Assembly: GCA_027484025.1 (NCBI GenBank)
Contig: JAIXTI010000148.1
Coordinates: 1-61,734, forward strand
Reading direction: 5' to 3'
Source of the DNA: a bacterium
Lineage (GTDB): Bacteria > Gemmatimonadota > Gemmatimonadetes > Gemmatimonadales > Gemmatimonadaceae
DNA length: 61,734 nt
Shown here: one piece after another, positions 26,048 through 33,841 of the stretch
Layout: the number at the start of each line of letters is the position of its first letter
How positions within the stretch are numbered: the first letter of the stretch is position 1
Translations under genes and position numbers: made by a program
Notes under the pieces: generated by a model
What the model saw: the letters and a program-made list of their open reading frames with translations, nothing else
Told to the model about the DNA's origin: nothing
Database searches by the model: none

Positions 26048-26126
26048 CGAGGGACCTCTCGGAGGGTGGGAGGCAAAGCGGCGGGCGATCGGGCAATGAT
26101 AGTACCCGGCAGGCGCCTCCGCCGTT

Positions 26127-26166
26127 GATGATGCCTTGGCATCATTAGGCTGATGCGTTAGCATCA
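26127..26166. promoter_or_regulatory. Possible antitoxin operator with tgatg-type repeats
   Basis: The stretch holds tgatgatgccttggcatcatt and shortly after tgatgcgttagcatca, two small dyads (atgatgcc/ggcatcat and tgatgc/gcatca), immediately before the antitoxin ATG at 26171. Ribbon-helix-helix antitoxins typically bind such paired sites for autorepression. The dyads are seen; the function is inferred. Confidence 0.55.
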
Positions 26167-26170
26167 CCTC

Positions 26171-26431
26171 ATGCGCACCACCGTCGACCTCGATCCGAAG
26201 CTCCTCGAGCAGCTCCGCCTGGAAGCGGTGCGCCGTGGCACATCGGTGAAGGCCTTGCTCAACAGTGTCATCCGCGCGGGCCTCGCCGCGCGGATTGCCG
26301 AACCGGTGGCCGCGTATCGCGTGCCGACCGTTTCGTTGGGTGCACCGAAGGCCAATCTCGATCACGCGCTGCAGCTGGCCGCGGTGCTCGAGGATGAAGA
26401 GCACGTGCGCGAGCTGCACCTGCGGAAGTGA
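26171..26431 (+). CDS. VapB-like antitoxin (ribbon-helix-helix)
   Basis: An 86-residue protein. Its N-terminus MRTTVDLDPKLLEQLRLEA, then RRGTSVKALLNSVIRAGL, is a ribbon-helix-helix DNA-binding fold. The C-terminal part would wrap the toxin and neutralise it; it ends EDEEHVRELHLRK. Such antitoxins repress their own promoter. Ten bases separate its stop from the toxin start. The short intergenic region upstream has repeated tgatgc/gcatca segments (26129-26163) that could be the binding site. Confidence 0.85.
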   Translation: MRTTVDLDPKLLEQLRLEAVRRGTSVKALLNSVIRAGLAARIAEPVAAYRVPTVSLGAPKANLDHALQLAAVLEDEEHVRELHLRK

Positions 26432-26441
26432 TACCGCGCTG

Positions 26442-26876
26442 ATGCGTGTCGCCGACCTCAACCTGCTGATCTATGCCGTCAACCGCGATGCACCACAACA
26501 CGCAGCGGCACGTGACTGGCTTGAAGCGCGCTTGGGCGGCGACGAAACGATCGGGCTGAGTTGGGCGGTGGTGCTGGGCTTTCTGCGTCTCGTCACCAGC
26601 GGTCGCGTGTTCGAGACGCCCATTCCACCATCGCGTGCCATGGCACTCGTCGACGAATGGCTCGCCCATCCCAATGTGGAGCTCATCGTCCCCGGTGAAC
26701 ATCACTGGAGCATTCTGCGGGCGTTGCTTGCAGAGAGCGGCAGCGCGGGCAACCTGAGCACCGATGCGCATCTCGCCGCGCTGGCCATCGAGCATGGCGC
26801 CGAGCTGGAATCAGCCGATGCCGACTTCGCGCGGTTTCGCGGGTTACGCTGGTCCAATCCATTGACGTCGAGCTAG
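26442..26876 (+). CDS. VapC-like PIN-domain toxin
   Basis: A 144-residue PIN-domain ribonuclease. Acidic metal-site residues are Asp5 in VADLNLLIYAVN, the STDAHLAALAIEHGAE region with its Asp, and the following ESADADFARF Asp pair. As a VapC-type toxin it would cleave RNA (often tRNA or rRNA) when released from the antitoxin encoded 10 bases upstream. The reading frame remains open upstream of ATG 26442 but overlaps the antitoxin, so this start is preferred. Confidence 0.87.
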   Translation: MRVADLNLLIYAVNRDAPQHAAARDWLEARLGGDETIGLSWAVVLGFLRLVTSGRVFETPIPPSRAMALVDEWLAHPNVELIVPGEHHWSILRALLAESGSAGNLSTDAHLAALAIEHGAELESADADFARFRGLRWSNPLTSS

Positions 26877-26906
26877 CCGGGCGCGAGCGAGACACAAGCG
26901 CGCGAC

Positions 26907-27716
26907 TTACCGGTTTCCCCACTCCTTTAGGAGTGCATCGAGGTCGAGATCAGGCGCCAAGAAGCAGCCATGGCCGTGACCGTGCAACACACGCATGGTG
27001 GCGTTGGGAACGCGCGCTGACATGTACGTGGCCTGCTCCATCGATGGGATGAGGTGATCCTCATCGGCGGCGAGGAACAGCGTAGGCACGCGGATATCTT
27101 TCAGCTGATAACGCAGATCGTAGTGTGTCAGGATGCGCAGCCGGTTGATGTAGCCGCGTCGCGTCGTGGCGCGGGTCAGCAGCAGAAAGCGCTTGATCTC
27201 GTCGCGATGCGTGTGCGACGAGTGGAGTCGCGACGCCGTGAGCCGCCGAACGATCCGCATGGTGCCCCAGGGTACGATGCTCGCGGCGGTGATGGCGGCG
27301 AACAACTTGATCTTCGGCGTGATGCGCGAGAATGAATTCAGGATCACGAGCGCGCTGATGCGTTGCGGATACGCCAGCGCGAAGCTCATGGCCAATGCCC
27401 CCCCGAACGATTCGCCAACCACGATTGCCGGCGTACCATCAGGCACCGCCTCATCCAGGTGGCGCGCCACCTCGCCCACCAAACTGTCCATGCTGAGCGC
27501 ATCATCACGGAGCCGGAAGGTGATCACGCGAAACCGATGGGCCAGCAGCCGCGCCTGCCGGTAGAACAACAGCCCCGTGCCGTCGAGACCCGGGATATAG
27601 ATCAGTGGTGGCCCTTCGCCCTGAACATGACAATGTTCAGGGTGGTGCACCGCGGGAACGATGCGCTCTCGCTCGTCTTCCGGTGCACGCCCCGTTTCCT
27701 CATGCGCCAGACTCAA
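26907..27716 (-). CDS. Alpha/beta hydrolase
   Basis: A 269-residue cytoplasmic alpha/beta hydrolase. It has PLIYIPGLDGTGLLFYRQ (oxyanion strand), the nucleophile elbow VVGESFGG with Ser103, LFLAADEDHLIPS for the acid, and HGHGHGCFLAPD for the histidine. The start is uncertain: the frame opens at TTG 27716, whose complement is the first base of the divergent gene's ATG. A GTG at 27650 would give VHHPEHCHVQGEGPPL and still keep the first strand. The substrate cannot be inferred. Confidence 0.85.
   Translation of the reverse strand: MSLAHEETGRAPEDERERIVPAVHHPEHCHVQGEGPPLIYIPGLDGTGLLFYRQARLLAHRFRVITFRLRDDALSMDSLVGEVARHLDEAVPDGTPAIVVGESFGGALAMSFALAYPQRISALVILNSFSRITPKIKLFAAITAASIVPWGTMRIVRRLTASRLHSSHTHRDEIKRFLLLTRATTRRGYINRLRILTHYDLRYQLKDIRVPTLFLAADEDHLIPSMEQATYMSARVPNATMRVLHGHGHGCFLAPDLDLDALLKEWGNR
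27619..27642. promoter_or_regulatory. 10-bp perfect dyad near divergent starts
   Basis: ccctgaacat-gaca-atgttcaggg is a perfect inverted repeat with a 4-base centre. It falls within the first 35 codons of the hydrolase frame and about 75 bases upstream of the divergent acyltransferase-like ATG (27716). It could be an operator for the divergent pair or a hairpin in the hydrolase mRNA. Confidence 0.4.
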
Positions 27717-28426
27717 TGACTGCGACCTCGCATGGTAGGGCTCGGTTTCTGTGGGCCGCGGTGTCGGTGGTGTTCGTGGAAACGATCATCACCGGCCTCG
27801 CACTCGCGCCTGCAGTGCTGTTCATACATTGGCAGTCAACCTGGTCGTTGTCCACATGGCCTCGACTGGCGTTGGCCTCACTGGCCTTCGTGCCGGTGTA
27901 TCTGATGTGCGCCTGCTCGCTCATGCTGTACTCCGCACTTGCCACGAAGGCGCTGGGTTGGCGCACGCCGGCCAATGTGGAACTGCCGCTCAGCGAGTAC
28001 AGCTGGCCGGTGCTGCACTGGGGACGCTACCTCATGACCATTCATGTGGTGCGCATCTTCGCCGGTCCGGCATTCCGCTCGACGACAATCTGGAACTGGT
28101 ACATGCGTCTCAACGGCGCGCGACTCGGGCGCAACGTGTGGGTGAACAGCCTCTCGCTGATGGACCACAACCTGCTCGAGTTTGCCGACGGCGTGGTCAT
28201 CGGCTCCGATGCTCACGTGTCGGGTCATGTGGTCGAGCGCGGCATCCTGAGAACGGCCTCGGTGCGACTCGGCCGCAACACCCTTGTCGGTATCGGCAGC
28301 GTGGTGGGTATCGGCGTACAGTCCGGTGCTGATGTGCAAGTCGGTGCGTTATCAGTTGTCCCGAAATTCACGACGCTCGAAGCCGGTGGCGTGTACGTCG
28401 GCGTGCCAGTGGTGCGGTTGCACTGA
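27716..28426 (+). CDS. Membrane protein with left-handed beta-helix (hexapeptide) acyltransferase-like domain
   Basis: A 236-residue protein. Two hydrophobic helices occupy about 10-35 (FLWAAVSVVFVETIITGLAL) and 50-75. The C-terminal half is a hexapeptide-repeat beta-helix: LGRNVWVNSLSLMDHNLLEF, VVIGSDAHVSGHVVE, VRLGRNTLVGIGSVVGIGV and VQVGALSVV. This arrangement resembles the C-terminal module of large membrane-anchored peptide-synthetase-like proteins (Pls/PosA type), here as a stand-alone gene. The acyl acceptor is unknown. Its start abuts the opposite-strand hydrolase frame, so the pair may act together. Confidence 0.78.
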   Translation: MTATSHGRARFLWAAVSVVFVETIITGLALAPAVLFIHWQSTWSLSTWPRLALASLAFVPVYLMCACSLMLYSALATKALGWRTPANVELPLSEYSWPVLHWGRYLMTIHVVRIFAGPAFRSTTIWNWYMRLNGARLGRNVWVNSLSLMDHNLLEFADGVVIGSDAHVSGHVVERGILRTASVRLGRNTLVGIGSVVGIGVQSGADVQVGALSVVPKFTTLEAGGVYVGVPVVRLH

Positions 28427-28480
28427 ACGGAATCGCGTAGACGTCCGAACAGCACCAACCAACACGACAATACGACTACC

Positions 28481-29521
28481 TCACTCCGGAAACAGCACCC
28501 GCCGACCGTTGACCGACGTAAACATCCCGCTGCTCGAATGACCGACGCCGGTCACGGTCACGAGCTTGTGCCCATGACCGGGGTACACGGTGTTCATGTA
28601 GTCCATGAGCGTGAGCCCGCGCGAGTACCGCCGTGCACCTTGCAGATTGGCCCCACAGCTCACGTCGAGGTCGGCGGTGAGTGTATCGGCGGTCCCCATC
28701 AAGACTGTCACATCGCGTTGGGTGAGGTTCTGCCGGACTGCGGCCGCGGACGGTGCATTGGCGTAGGTGTTGCGGTTCTGCAATCCGTAGTGCCAGTCAT
28801 CGTAGTCGGCGCAATCGACACGTGATGCGGGTACCGTGAAGGTGCGGCCATTAGCGCGCTCGGGGCCGAGGTACAGCCACGTCGACGGGTTCGCGGCAAC
28901 GAATTGTACCGCGATGCCGCTAGTGAGCGTCGCGGTACGACTCGTTGCTGCAAGTCGATGCACGAACTGCGCGCCCGCTGAATGTCCCGCGATAATGATG
29001 CGCGTCAGCCGCGGGAATCGCGCGCGATTCCCCAGCGCGGCGACGATGCTGTCGACGACCGCGTACGCGCTGATGCGTGGCAACGGTCCGGTGCTGCTCG
29101 ACAGATCGCCCTGCCGCCACCCGCTGCTGGTCCATACGGGTTCGTCACTGACCGGACTGTCATCGGCAGTGATGAAGCGCGGCGCGATGACGATCGTACT
29201 AGCGACTCGGTTGGACAACCTCGCGGCGTCCATGGTCGTCGCGAAGTAGTCGTCGGCATTGCGATCGGTGCCATGCACCACTACAACGGCCTGCGTGACC
29301 AGCGAATCGCCGGCGCCCAACGAAAAGCTCTGATAACTGCGCACAAAGCGGCCCGGTGTCACTTCGATGCGCACCGCACACAACGAGTTCGCAACCGCAC
29401 ACGCCTGTCGGGTGGACGTTGGCGTGGTGGGCGACACGAGCGGCTCGCTGCCACACGCGACGACGGCGAACGTGAGGACCGCGAGAGCGACTGATCGAGG
29501 TGTGCCCCTGAGCCACGGCAT
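28481..29521 (-). CDS. Secreted alpha/beta hydrolase lipoprotein
   Basis: A 346-residue protein starting at ATG 29521 with a signal segment ending VVAC (Cys23), a lipobox. Core motifs are AVVVVHGTDRNADDYF, the elbow IIAGHSAGAQ, PSTWLYLGPERANG, and VTGVGHSSSGMF near the C-terminus for the catalytic His. It resembles alpha/beta hydrolases of the poly(hydroxyalkanoate)-depolymerase/feruloyl-esterase style, but no substrate can be assigned. It lies 11 bases downstream of the coiled-coil membrane protein gene and converges with the acyltransferase-like gene. Confidence 0.82.
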   Translation of the reverse strand: MPWLRGTPRSVALAVLTFAVVACGSEPLVSPTTPTSTRQACAVANSLCAVRIEVTPGRFVRSYQSFSLGAGDSLVTQAVVVVHGTDRNADDYFATTMDAARLSNRVASTIVIAPRFITADDSPVSDEPVWTSSGWRQGDLSSSTGPLPRISAYAVVDSIVAALGNRARFPRLTRIIIAGHSAGAQFVHRLAATSRTATLTSGIAVQFVAANPSTWLYLGPERANGRTFTVPASRVDCADYDDWHYGLQNRNTYANAPSAAAVRQNLTQRDVTVLMGTADTLTADLDVSCGANLQGARRYSRGLTLMDYMNTVYPGHGHKLVTVTGVGHSSSGMFTSVNGRRVLFPE

Positions 29522-29532
29522 CAGCGCAACAC

Positions 29533-30231
29533 TCAGCGTCTCCCCGATTCGTCGGTAGTCCGCGCCAGCGGAACCGCCACCGGTTCTCCTCCACGCTCCG
29601 CACGCTCCGCCAGCAGCTTCGTCACATAGCGCTGTCCTTCGGACATCCGCTCCATCTCGACGGCGATGGTATCGACCGCTTGTTCGACGCGCTCGAGGCG
29701 CCGGGCGTCGTCGGGGGTGGCAGCGGCCTCTGGGCGGGTCGTGGTGCGCTTCCAGATGAGACGCGCGACCGCGATGGCGATGGGCATGCCGATGCACACA
29801 ATGGCTGTTAATGCCGCAATGAAGATCTTCTCCTGCGCCGACGACAAGTTGGGATCGAAGGGGATGCCAGGAAGATCCGGCGGCACCCCAATCTCCGTGA
29901 ACGTCGGCTGCGATCCGACCCCCGCCAACTCATTCTCGACGCGCTCCAGCGCTTCCTCGGCGTCAGTGCGGCGTCCCTCGAGCCCCGTAAGCCGCAGCTG
30001 ATTGGACGGCATGAGCGGCGCGGAGCCCGGCGCGTTCATCTCTGCCTTGACGGCCTCGATTTCCTTGGTCAGCGACGCAACGCGCGCCTTGAGCATCTGC
30101 GCTTGCACCGTGAGGGCCGCGGTCGTTTCCGCGTCCCCCTGGGGCACAACCGTCATGCGGCCGTTGGTGCCGATCTGAATCTTCATCTCACCGGGGGGCG
30201 CCGGTGGCGGCGAGGGTTGGGCGTTGATCAT
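29533..30231 (-). CDS. Coiled-coil single-pass membrane protein, unknown function
   Basis: A 232-residue protein I do not recognise. There is a proline-rich start (PSPPPAPPGEMKIQIG), a coiled coil at about 38-70 (QAQMLKARVASLTKEIEAVK) and a second at about 84-110, then a proline-rich stretch, one membrane helix at about 138-160 (IFIAALTAIVCIGMPIAIAV), and a C-terminal helical tail with DARRLERVEQAVDTIAVEME that could form another coil. The absence of a signal peptide suggests an N-in or tail-anchored arrangement. It probably shares a transcript with the lipoprotein hydrolase 11 bases downstream. Confidence 0.7.
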   Translation of the reverse strand: MINAQPSPPPAPPGEMKIQIGTNGRMTVVPQGDAETTAALTVQAQMLKARVASLTKEIEAVKAEMNAPGSAPLMPSNQLRLTGLEGRRTDAEEALERVENELAGVGSQPTFTEIGVPPDLPGIPFDPNLSSAQEKIFIAALTAIVCIGMPIAIAVARLIWKRTTTRPEAAATPDDARRLERVEQAVDTIAVEMERMSEGQRYVTKLLAERAERGGEPVAVPLARTTDESGRR

Positions 30232-30320
30232 GCCTCAACCTACGCCACGGCACGGCGGGGCGTTTCAGCGAAATTGACCAATACGTGTGACGATGAATGT
30301 CACGGCATCCGGCCCGCGGC

Positions 30321-31199
30321 CTATCGCTCGGCGCCCCGCGTCGCCCAGTATGGCGGCGTCGGCACGAGCACCGGTCCCAGAAAGCGTTCGAGCTCCAGCA
30401 GCCCGCGTTGCATGGCAACGGTGGTGATGGGCTCGGGGGTCGGCGTGAGCTGGAGATAGGCGCCACCGTTGCCGAGTGGCTCTGCGACGACCACGGGCGC
30501 CTCGCGGATGATGCGTGCGATGCCTCCCAGCTCCGCTACGAGGGCGGGCCCCAGCAGCGTGCCCCAGTATGTGCCGCGTACACGTGGGCCGATATGCGAC
30601 CGCACGGACCGCAGTATCTCGATGCGGTCATTGGTATTCTCGGGATGTTGCCACTCGTACCAGCGCTTGATCGTCTCCGCGTCGCGGGCGCCGTCGACTC
30701 CCTCGTCGGGGAAGGGCCTCCATCGACTCATGCCCGTGAATCCGAGCTCGGCAGTAGCCAGGATCTCGTCGGTTGCCGCATGGAGATGGCCGCTCCACCC
30801 ATCAGCCAATACAAACGCCCGCTTGACGCCAAGCAGAAGGTTGGCGTGCTCCTCATCCGTCACACTGCGAAGCCACCCCACTTCGCCAGCCGTAGGAGGG
30901 ACTTCGCCGCCCGGGCGGTCCGACCGACCGAAATACACCGAGGCAAAGGGTCCCTGATCGGAACGCGGTGACGAAAGGAGATGGAGCATCACGGTCGTCT
31001 TGCGATTCCACAAGCGAACCAGATTCTCCGGTGTCGATGCCGGTCGTGCATGGCCGACATTCCCGGTCGTCGTTTCCGTGAAGTAGTACGAAAGTGCCAG
31101 TGGCCCGCACGCGTACGCCGCGGCTGCGAGCATCGGCTCGAGCGTCGCCAGATCGATGAGCTTCTCGTTGGCACATCGGAATTGTGCGCTGACGAACAT
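30321..31199 (-). CDS. Hypothetical protein (292 residues)
   Basis: No family recognised. Starting at ATG 31199 the product has no signal peptide or membrane helix. It contains many aromatic residues: YYFTETTTGNV, RLWNRKTTVMLHLL, VYFGRSDRPGG, LADGWSGHLHAATDEILA, KRWYEWQHPENTNDRIEIL and TYWGTLLGPALVAELGG. The last, together with the C-terminal LLELERFLGPVLVPTPPY, faintly recalls immunity-type (DUF3396-like) proteins, but I cannot confirm this. It follows the lipoprotein gene by 34 bases. Confidence 0.65.
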   Translation of the reverse strand: MFVSAQFRCANEKLIDLATLEPMLAAAAYACGPLALSYYFTETTTGNVGHARPASTPENLVRLWNRKTTVMLHLLSSPRSDQGPFASVYFGRSDRPGGEVPPTAGEVGWLRSVTDEEHANLLLGVKRAFVLADGWSGHLHAATDEILATAELGFTGMSRWRPFPDEGVDGARDAETIKRWYEWQHPENTNDRIEILRSVRSHIGPRVRGTYWGTLLGPALVAELGGIARIIREAPVVVAEPLGNGGAYLQLTPTPEPITTVAMQRGLLELERFLGPVLVPTPPYWATRGAER

Positions 31200-31233
31200 T
31201 GCGAGTGTGTAGTGGTTGGTCGCGAAGAGAGAG

Positions 31234-31788
31234 TCAAAGTCGCAACAAGCAGAACACTCCAGCGGGCGGCGGGAGCCGGCGACCGGTCTTTGGGTCGGCC
31301 AGCATCGCAATCCCCGTCATACCATTTCCCCACTCCCCGCGAATACTGTGCGGACTGAGGAAGCGAAAGGTGAAGTACGTGGGAGATTCATCCATGCAGC
31401 GCAACGGTGCACAGGTTCCGGTCACCATCTCTTTCCCATCAGTCCGGTACTCCATGGGTCCCGTGCGCGAGTTGGTGCGTGCCGGCCCCACGGGCTTCGT
31501 GACGAATCCCCATCGTGTCGCCTGCGCCTCGAGTGCCGCCATGTAGGCGATGTCGGGTGGCCCGAGAGTAACCGTATCTATGTTTGGCGGGAGCTGGCGA
31601 TTCACCGTGTCGATCAGCACCAGACTGAAGCGCCCCGTCAATCGCGAGAGCGGAACGGAATCGGTACGCACCGCCGTAGCCTCGGGAGATCGCGGGCAAT
31701 CGGAAGTCACCTGTGGCGTCGCCACCTGCCGCCCCGCGCATCCGCCGAGACAGAGTCCCGCGAGCGCCCACCCCCAAGAAATGGTCAT
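31234..31788 (-). CDS. Hypothetical lipoprotein
   Basis: A 184-residue secreted protein starting at ATG 31788. The signal sequence ends in LCLGGCAG, a clear lipobox. The mature part has LTGRFSLVLIDTVNRQLPPN, DIAYMAALEAQATRWG and a C-terminal half with RTDGKEMVTGTCAPLRCMDE and GEWGNGMTGIAML. I do not recognise a domain. It sits between ettA and the 292-residue hypothetical gene, both on the same strand. The frame opens earlier at 32010 but the extension has no signal character. Confidence 0.65.
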   Translation of the reverse strand: MTISWGWALAGLCLGGCAGRQVATPQVTSDCPRSPEATAVRTDSVPLSRLTGRFSLVLIDTVNRQLPPNIDTVTLGPPDIAYMAALEAQATRWGFVTKPVGPARTNSRTGPMEYRTDGKEMVTGTCAPLRCMDESPTYFTFRFLSPHSIRGEWGNGMTGIAMLADPKTGRRLPPPAGVFCLLRL

Positions 31789-31923
31789 GCGCACGACACT
31801 CGCTCCGCACAACATCCCGTTTCCAATCGTGTCATGTATTCCCTCCGCCATTCGCTCAACGATCAGCCACGTTTGTCGCTGCTGATCGACGATTCGGGGA
31901 CCGCTCTCGTGACAAACGAAGAA

Positions 31924-31950
31924 CCCGGCCGAGCAAGTCGCTCGACCGGG
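31924..31950 (-). terminator. Terminator of ettA
   Basis: The 11-bp arms cccggccgagc / gctcgaccggg (one wobble pair) with a 5-base loop lie 14 bases past the ettA stop. On the minus strand the stem is followed by a T-rich stretch (gttcttcgtttg). This fits intrinsic termination. Confidence 0.75.
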
Positions 31951-31963
31951 CCTCGCGTTCAGG

Positions 31964-33631
31964 TCACCGCACCAACTTCTTGTACTTGATGCGATGCGGC
32001 TGGTCCGCATCGGGACCCTTCCGCTTCTTCAGGTCCTCGATGTACGCGCCGTAGTTCCCCTCGAACCACACCACTTCCGAGTCACCTTCGAACGCCAGAA
32101 TGTGCGTCGCCACACGATCCAGGAACCAGCGATCGTGGGAAATGATGACGGCGCAGCCGGAGAAGTCGATCACGGCTTCTTCGAGCGCGCGCAACGTATC
32201 GACGTCGAGATCGTTCGTCGGTTCGTCGAGCAGCAGCAGGTTGCCGCCCTGCATCACCGTCTTGGCCAGGTGCAACCGGTTCCGCTCACCACCCGACAGG
32301 TTGGCCGTGAGCTTCTGCTGATCGGCGCCCTTGAAGTTGAAGCTCGCGGCATACGCGCGGGAATTGAGCTCGCGCTTGCCCACGGGAATCATTTCGCGTC
32401 CGCCCGAAATCTCTTCCCACACCGTGCGCTTCCCTTCGAGCGTGCGCTGCTGATCCTGATACGAGATCTGCACCGTCTCGCCAATCGTCAGCTCGCCGCC
32501 CTCGGGCGTCTCCAAGCCGTTGATCATACGGAACAGCGTCGTCTTACCCGCACCGTTGGGGCCGATGATCCCCACGATGCCGGCACGCGGCAGATCAAAG
32601 TTCAGGTTCTCGAACAACAGCTTGTCGCCGAACGCCTTCTTCAGTCCCTTCGCGCGCACCACATCGTTACCCAGACGCGGCGCCGGCGGAATGATGATTT
32701 CGTTCGACATCACGCGATCGTTCTGCGCTTCGCTCGCGAGATCTTCGTACGCCTGCAAACGCGCCTTGTTCTTGGCCTGACGCGCGCGCGGCGACATGCG
32801 CACCCACTCGAGTTCCTTCTGCAGCGTCTTCTGACGCGCGCTCTGCTGCTTCTCTTCGAGCGCCAACCGCGCCTGCTTCTGCTCGAGCCACCCCGAGTAG
32901 TTCCCCTCGTACGGCACGCCCTTGCCGCGATCGAGCTCGAGGATCCACTTGGCCACCTTGTCGAGGAAGTATCGATCGTGGGTGATGGCCACCACGGTCC
33001 CCGCAAACTTCTCGAGGTAATGCTCCAGCCACGCCACCGACTCGGCGTCGAGGTGATTCGTGGGTTCGTCGAGCAGCAGCATGTCCGGCTCTTCGAGCAG
33101 AATGCGGCAGAGCGCCACACGACGCTTTTCACCACCCGACAACACCGTCACATCGGCATCACCCGGCGGCAACCGCAGCGCGTCCATCGCCACGTCGATC
33201 TTGTTGTCGAGATTCCACAGATCGTGCTGATCGATGTACTCCTGCAGCTTCGCCTGACGGTCCATCAGCTTGTCGAAGTCCGCATCGGGTTCCGCGAACT
33301 TCATCGAAATCTCGTTGTACTCGTTGAGCGCGTCACGCTGCGCCTTGACCGCGAGTTCCACGTTGCCGCGCACGTCGAGCGTGGGGTCGAGCTCGGGCTC
33401 CTGGCTCAGGTAGCCGATGCGCGTGCCCTTGTGCGCCCACGCCTCGCCCTGAAACTCGGTGTCCACGCCCGCCATGATGCGCAGCAGCGACGACTTACCG
33501 GCCCCGTTCGGACCGAGCACGCCGATCTTGGCGCCGGGATAGAAGGAGAGCCAGATGTCGTCGAGAATGATGCGCGAAGGCGGAACGACCTTGCGCAGCG
33601 CCTTCATGACGTAAATGAACTGCGGAGCCAT
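31964..33631 (-). CDS. ettA: Energy-dependent translational throttle protein (ABC-F ATPase)
   Basis: A 555-residue protein, exactly the size of E. coli EttA. Two ATPase domains are seen: [21 protein letters not shown] and DEPTNHLD in the first; [23 protein letters not shown] and DEPTNDLD in the second. The linker between them carries the EttA-type P-site tRNA-interacting region ([20 protein letters not shown]). It binds the ribosomal E site and couples translation to the ATP/ADP ratio. ATG 33631 begins [12 protein letters not shown], the normal EttA start. Confidence 0.97.
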   Translation of the reverse strand: MAPQFIYVMKALRKVVPPSRIILDDIWLSFYPGAKIGVLGPNGAGKSSLLRIMAGVDTEFQGEAWAHKGTRIGYLSQEPELDPTLDVRGNVELAVKAQRDALNEYNEISMKFAEPDADFDKLMDRQAKLQEYIDQHDLWNLDNKIDVAMDALRLPPGDADVTVLSGGEKRRVALCRILLEEPDMLLLDEPTNHLDAESVAWLEHYLEKFAGTVVAITHDRYFLDKVAKWILELDRGKGVPYEGNYSGWLEQKQARLALEEKQQSARQKTLQKELEWVRMSPRARQAKNKARLQAYEDLASEAQNDRVMSNEIIIPPAPRLGNDVVRAKGLKKAFGDKLLFENLNFDLPRAGIVGIIGPNGAGKTTLFRMINGLETPEGGELTIGETVQISYQDQQRTLEGKRTVWEEISGGREMIPVGKRELNSRAYAASFNFKGADQQKLTANLSGGERNRLHLAKTVMQGGNLLLLDEPTNDLDVDTLRALEEAVIDFSGCAVIISHDRWFLDRVATHILAFEGDSEVVWFEGNYGAYIEDLKKRKGPDADQPHRIKYKKLVR

Positions 33632-33841
33632 GGACACGGAGACAGAAGAGAATGCGCCGCCGCCCGGATGGCAGCGGACTACGGGGCGAAATCTAGGCGG
33701 CGACGGAAGCCTGCCCAGACGGCCACGGCGCCGTCGTACGCCCCGGGGCCGACCCGGTCGCCACTGGAGCCCCACAGGGAACGCGTTTTTTCCAGGCATT
33801 GTAGAACACGTATGCGCCGGCCGATATATGATTTACCAATC

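Noticed and set aside
33799..33830. Possible promoter for the HEAT gene (ttgtag ... tatatg)
   Set aside because: Spacing of 20 bp and poor hexamers make it no better than chance.
31994..33841. Plus-strand open frame that would extend the HEAT protein by more than 600 residues
   Set aside because: It is antisense to ettA over its whole length, is arginine-rich with no domain, and ettA is a certain gene. The HEAT protein starts cleanly at ATG 33842.
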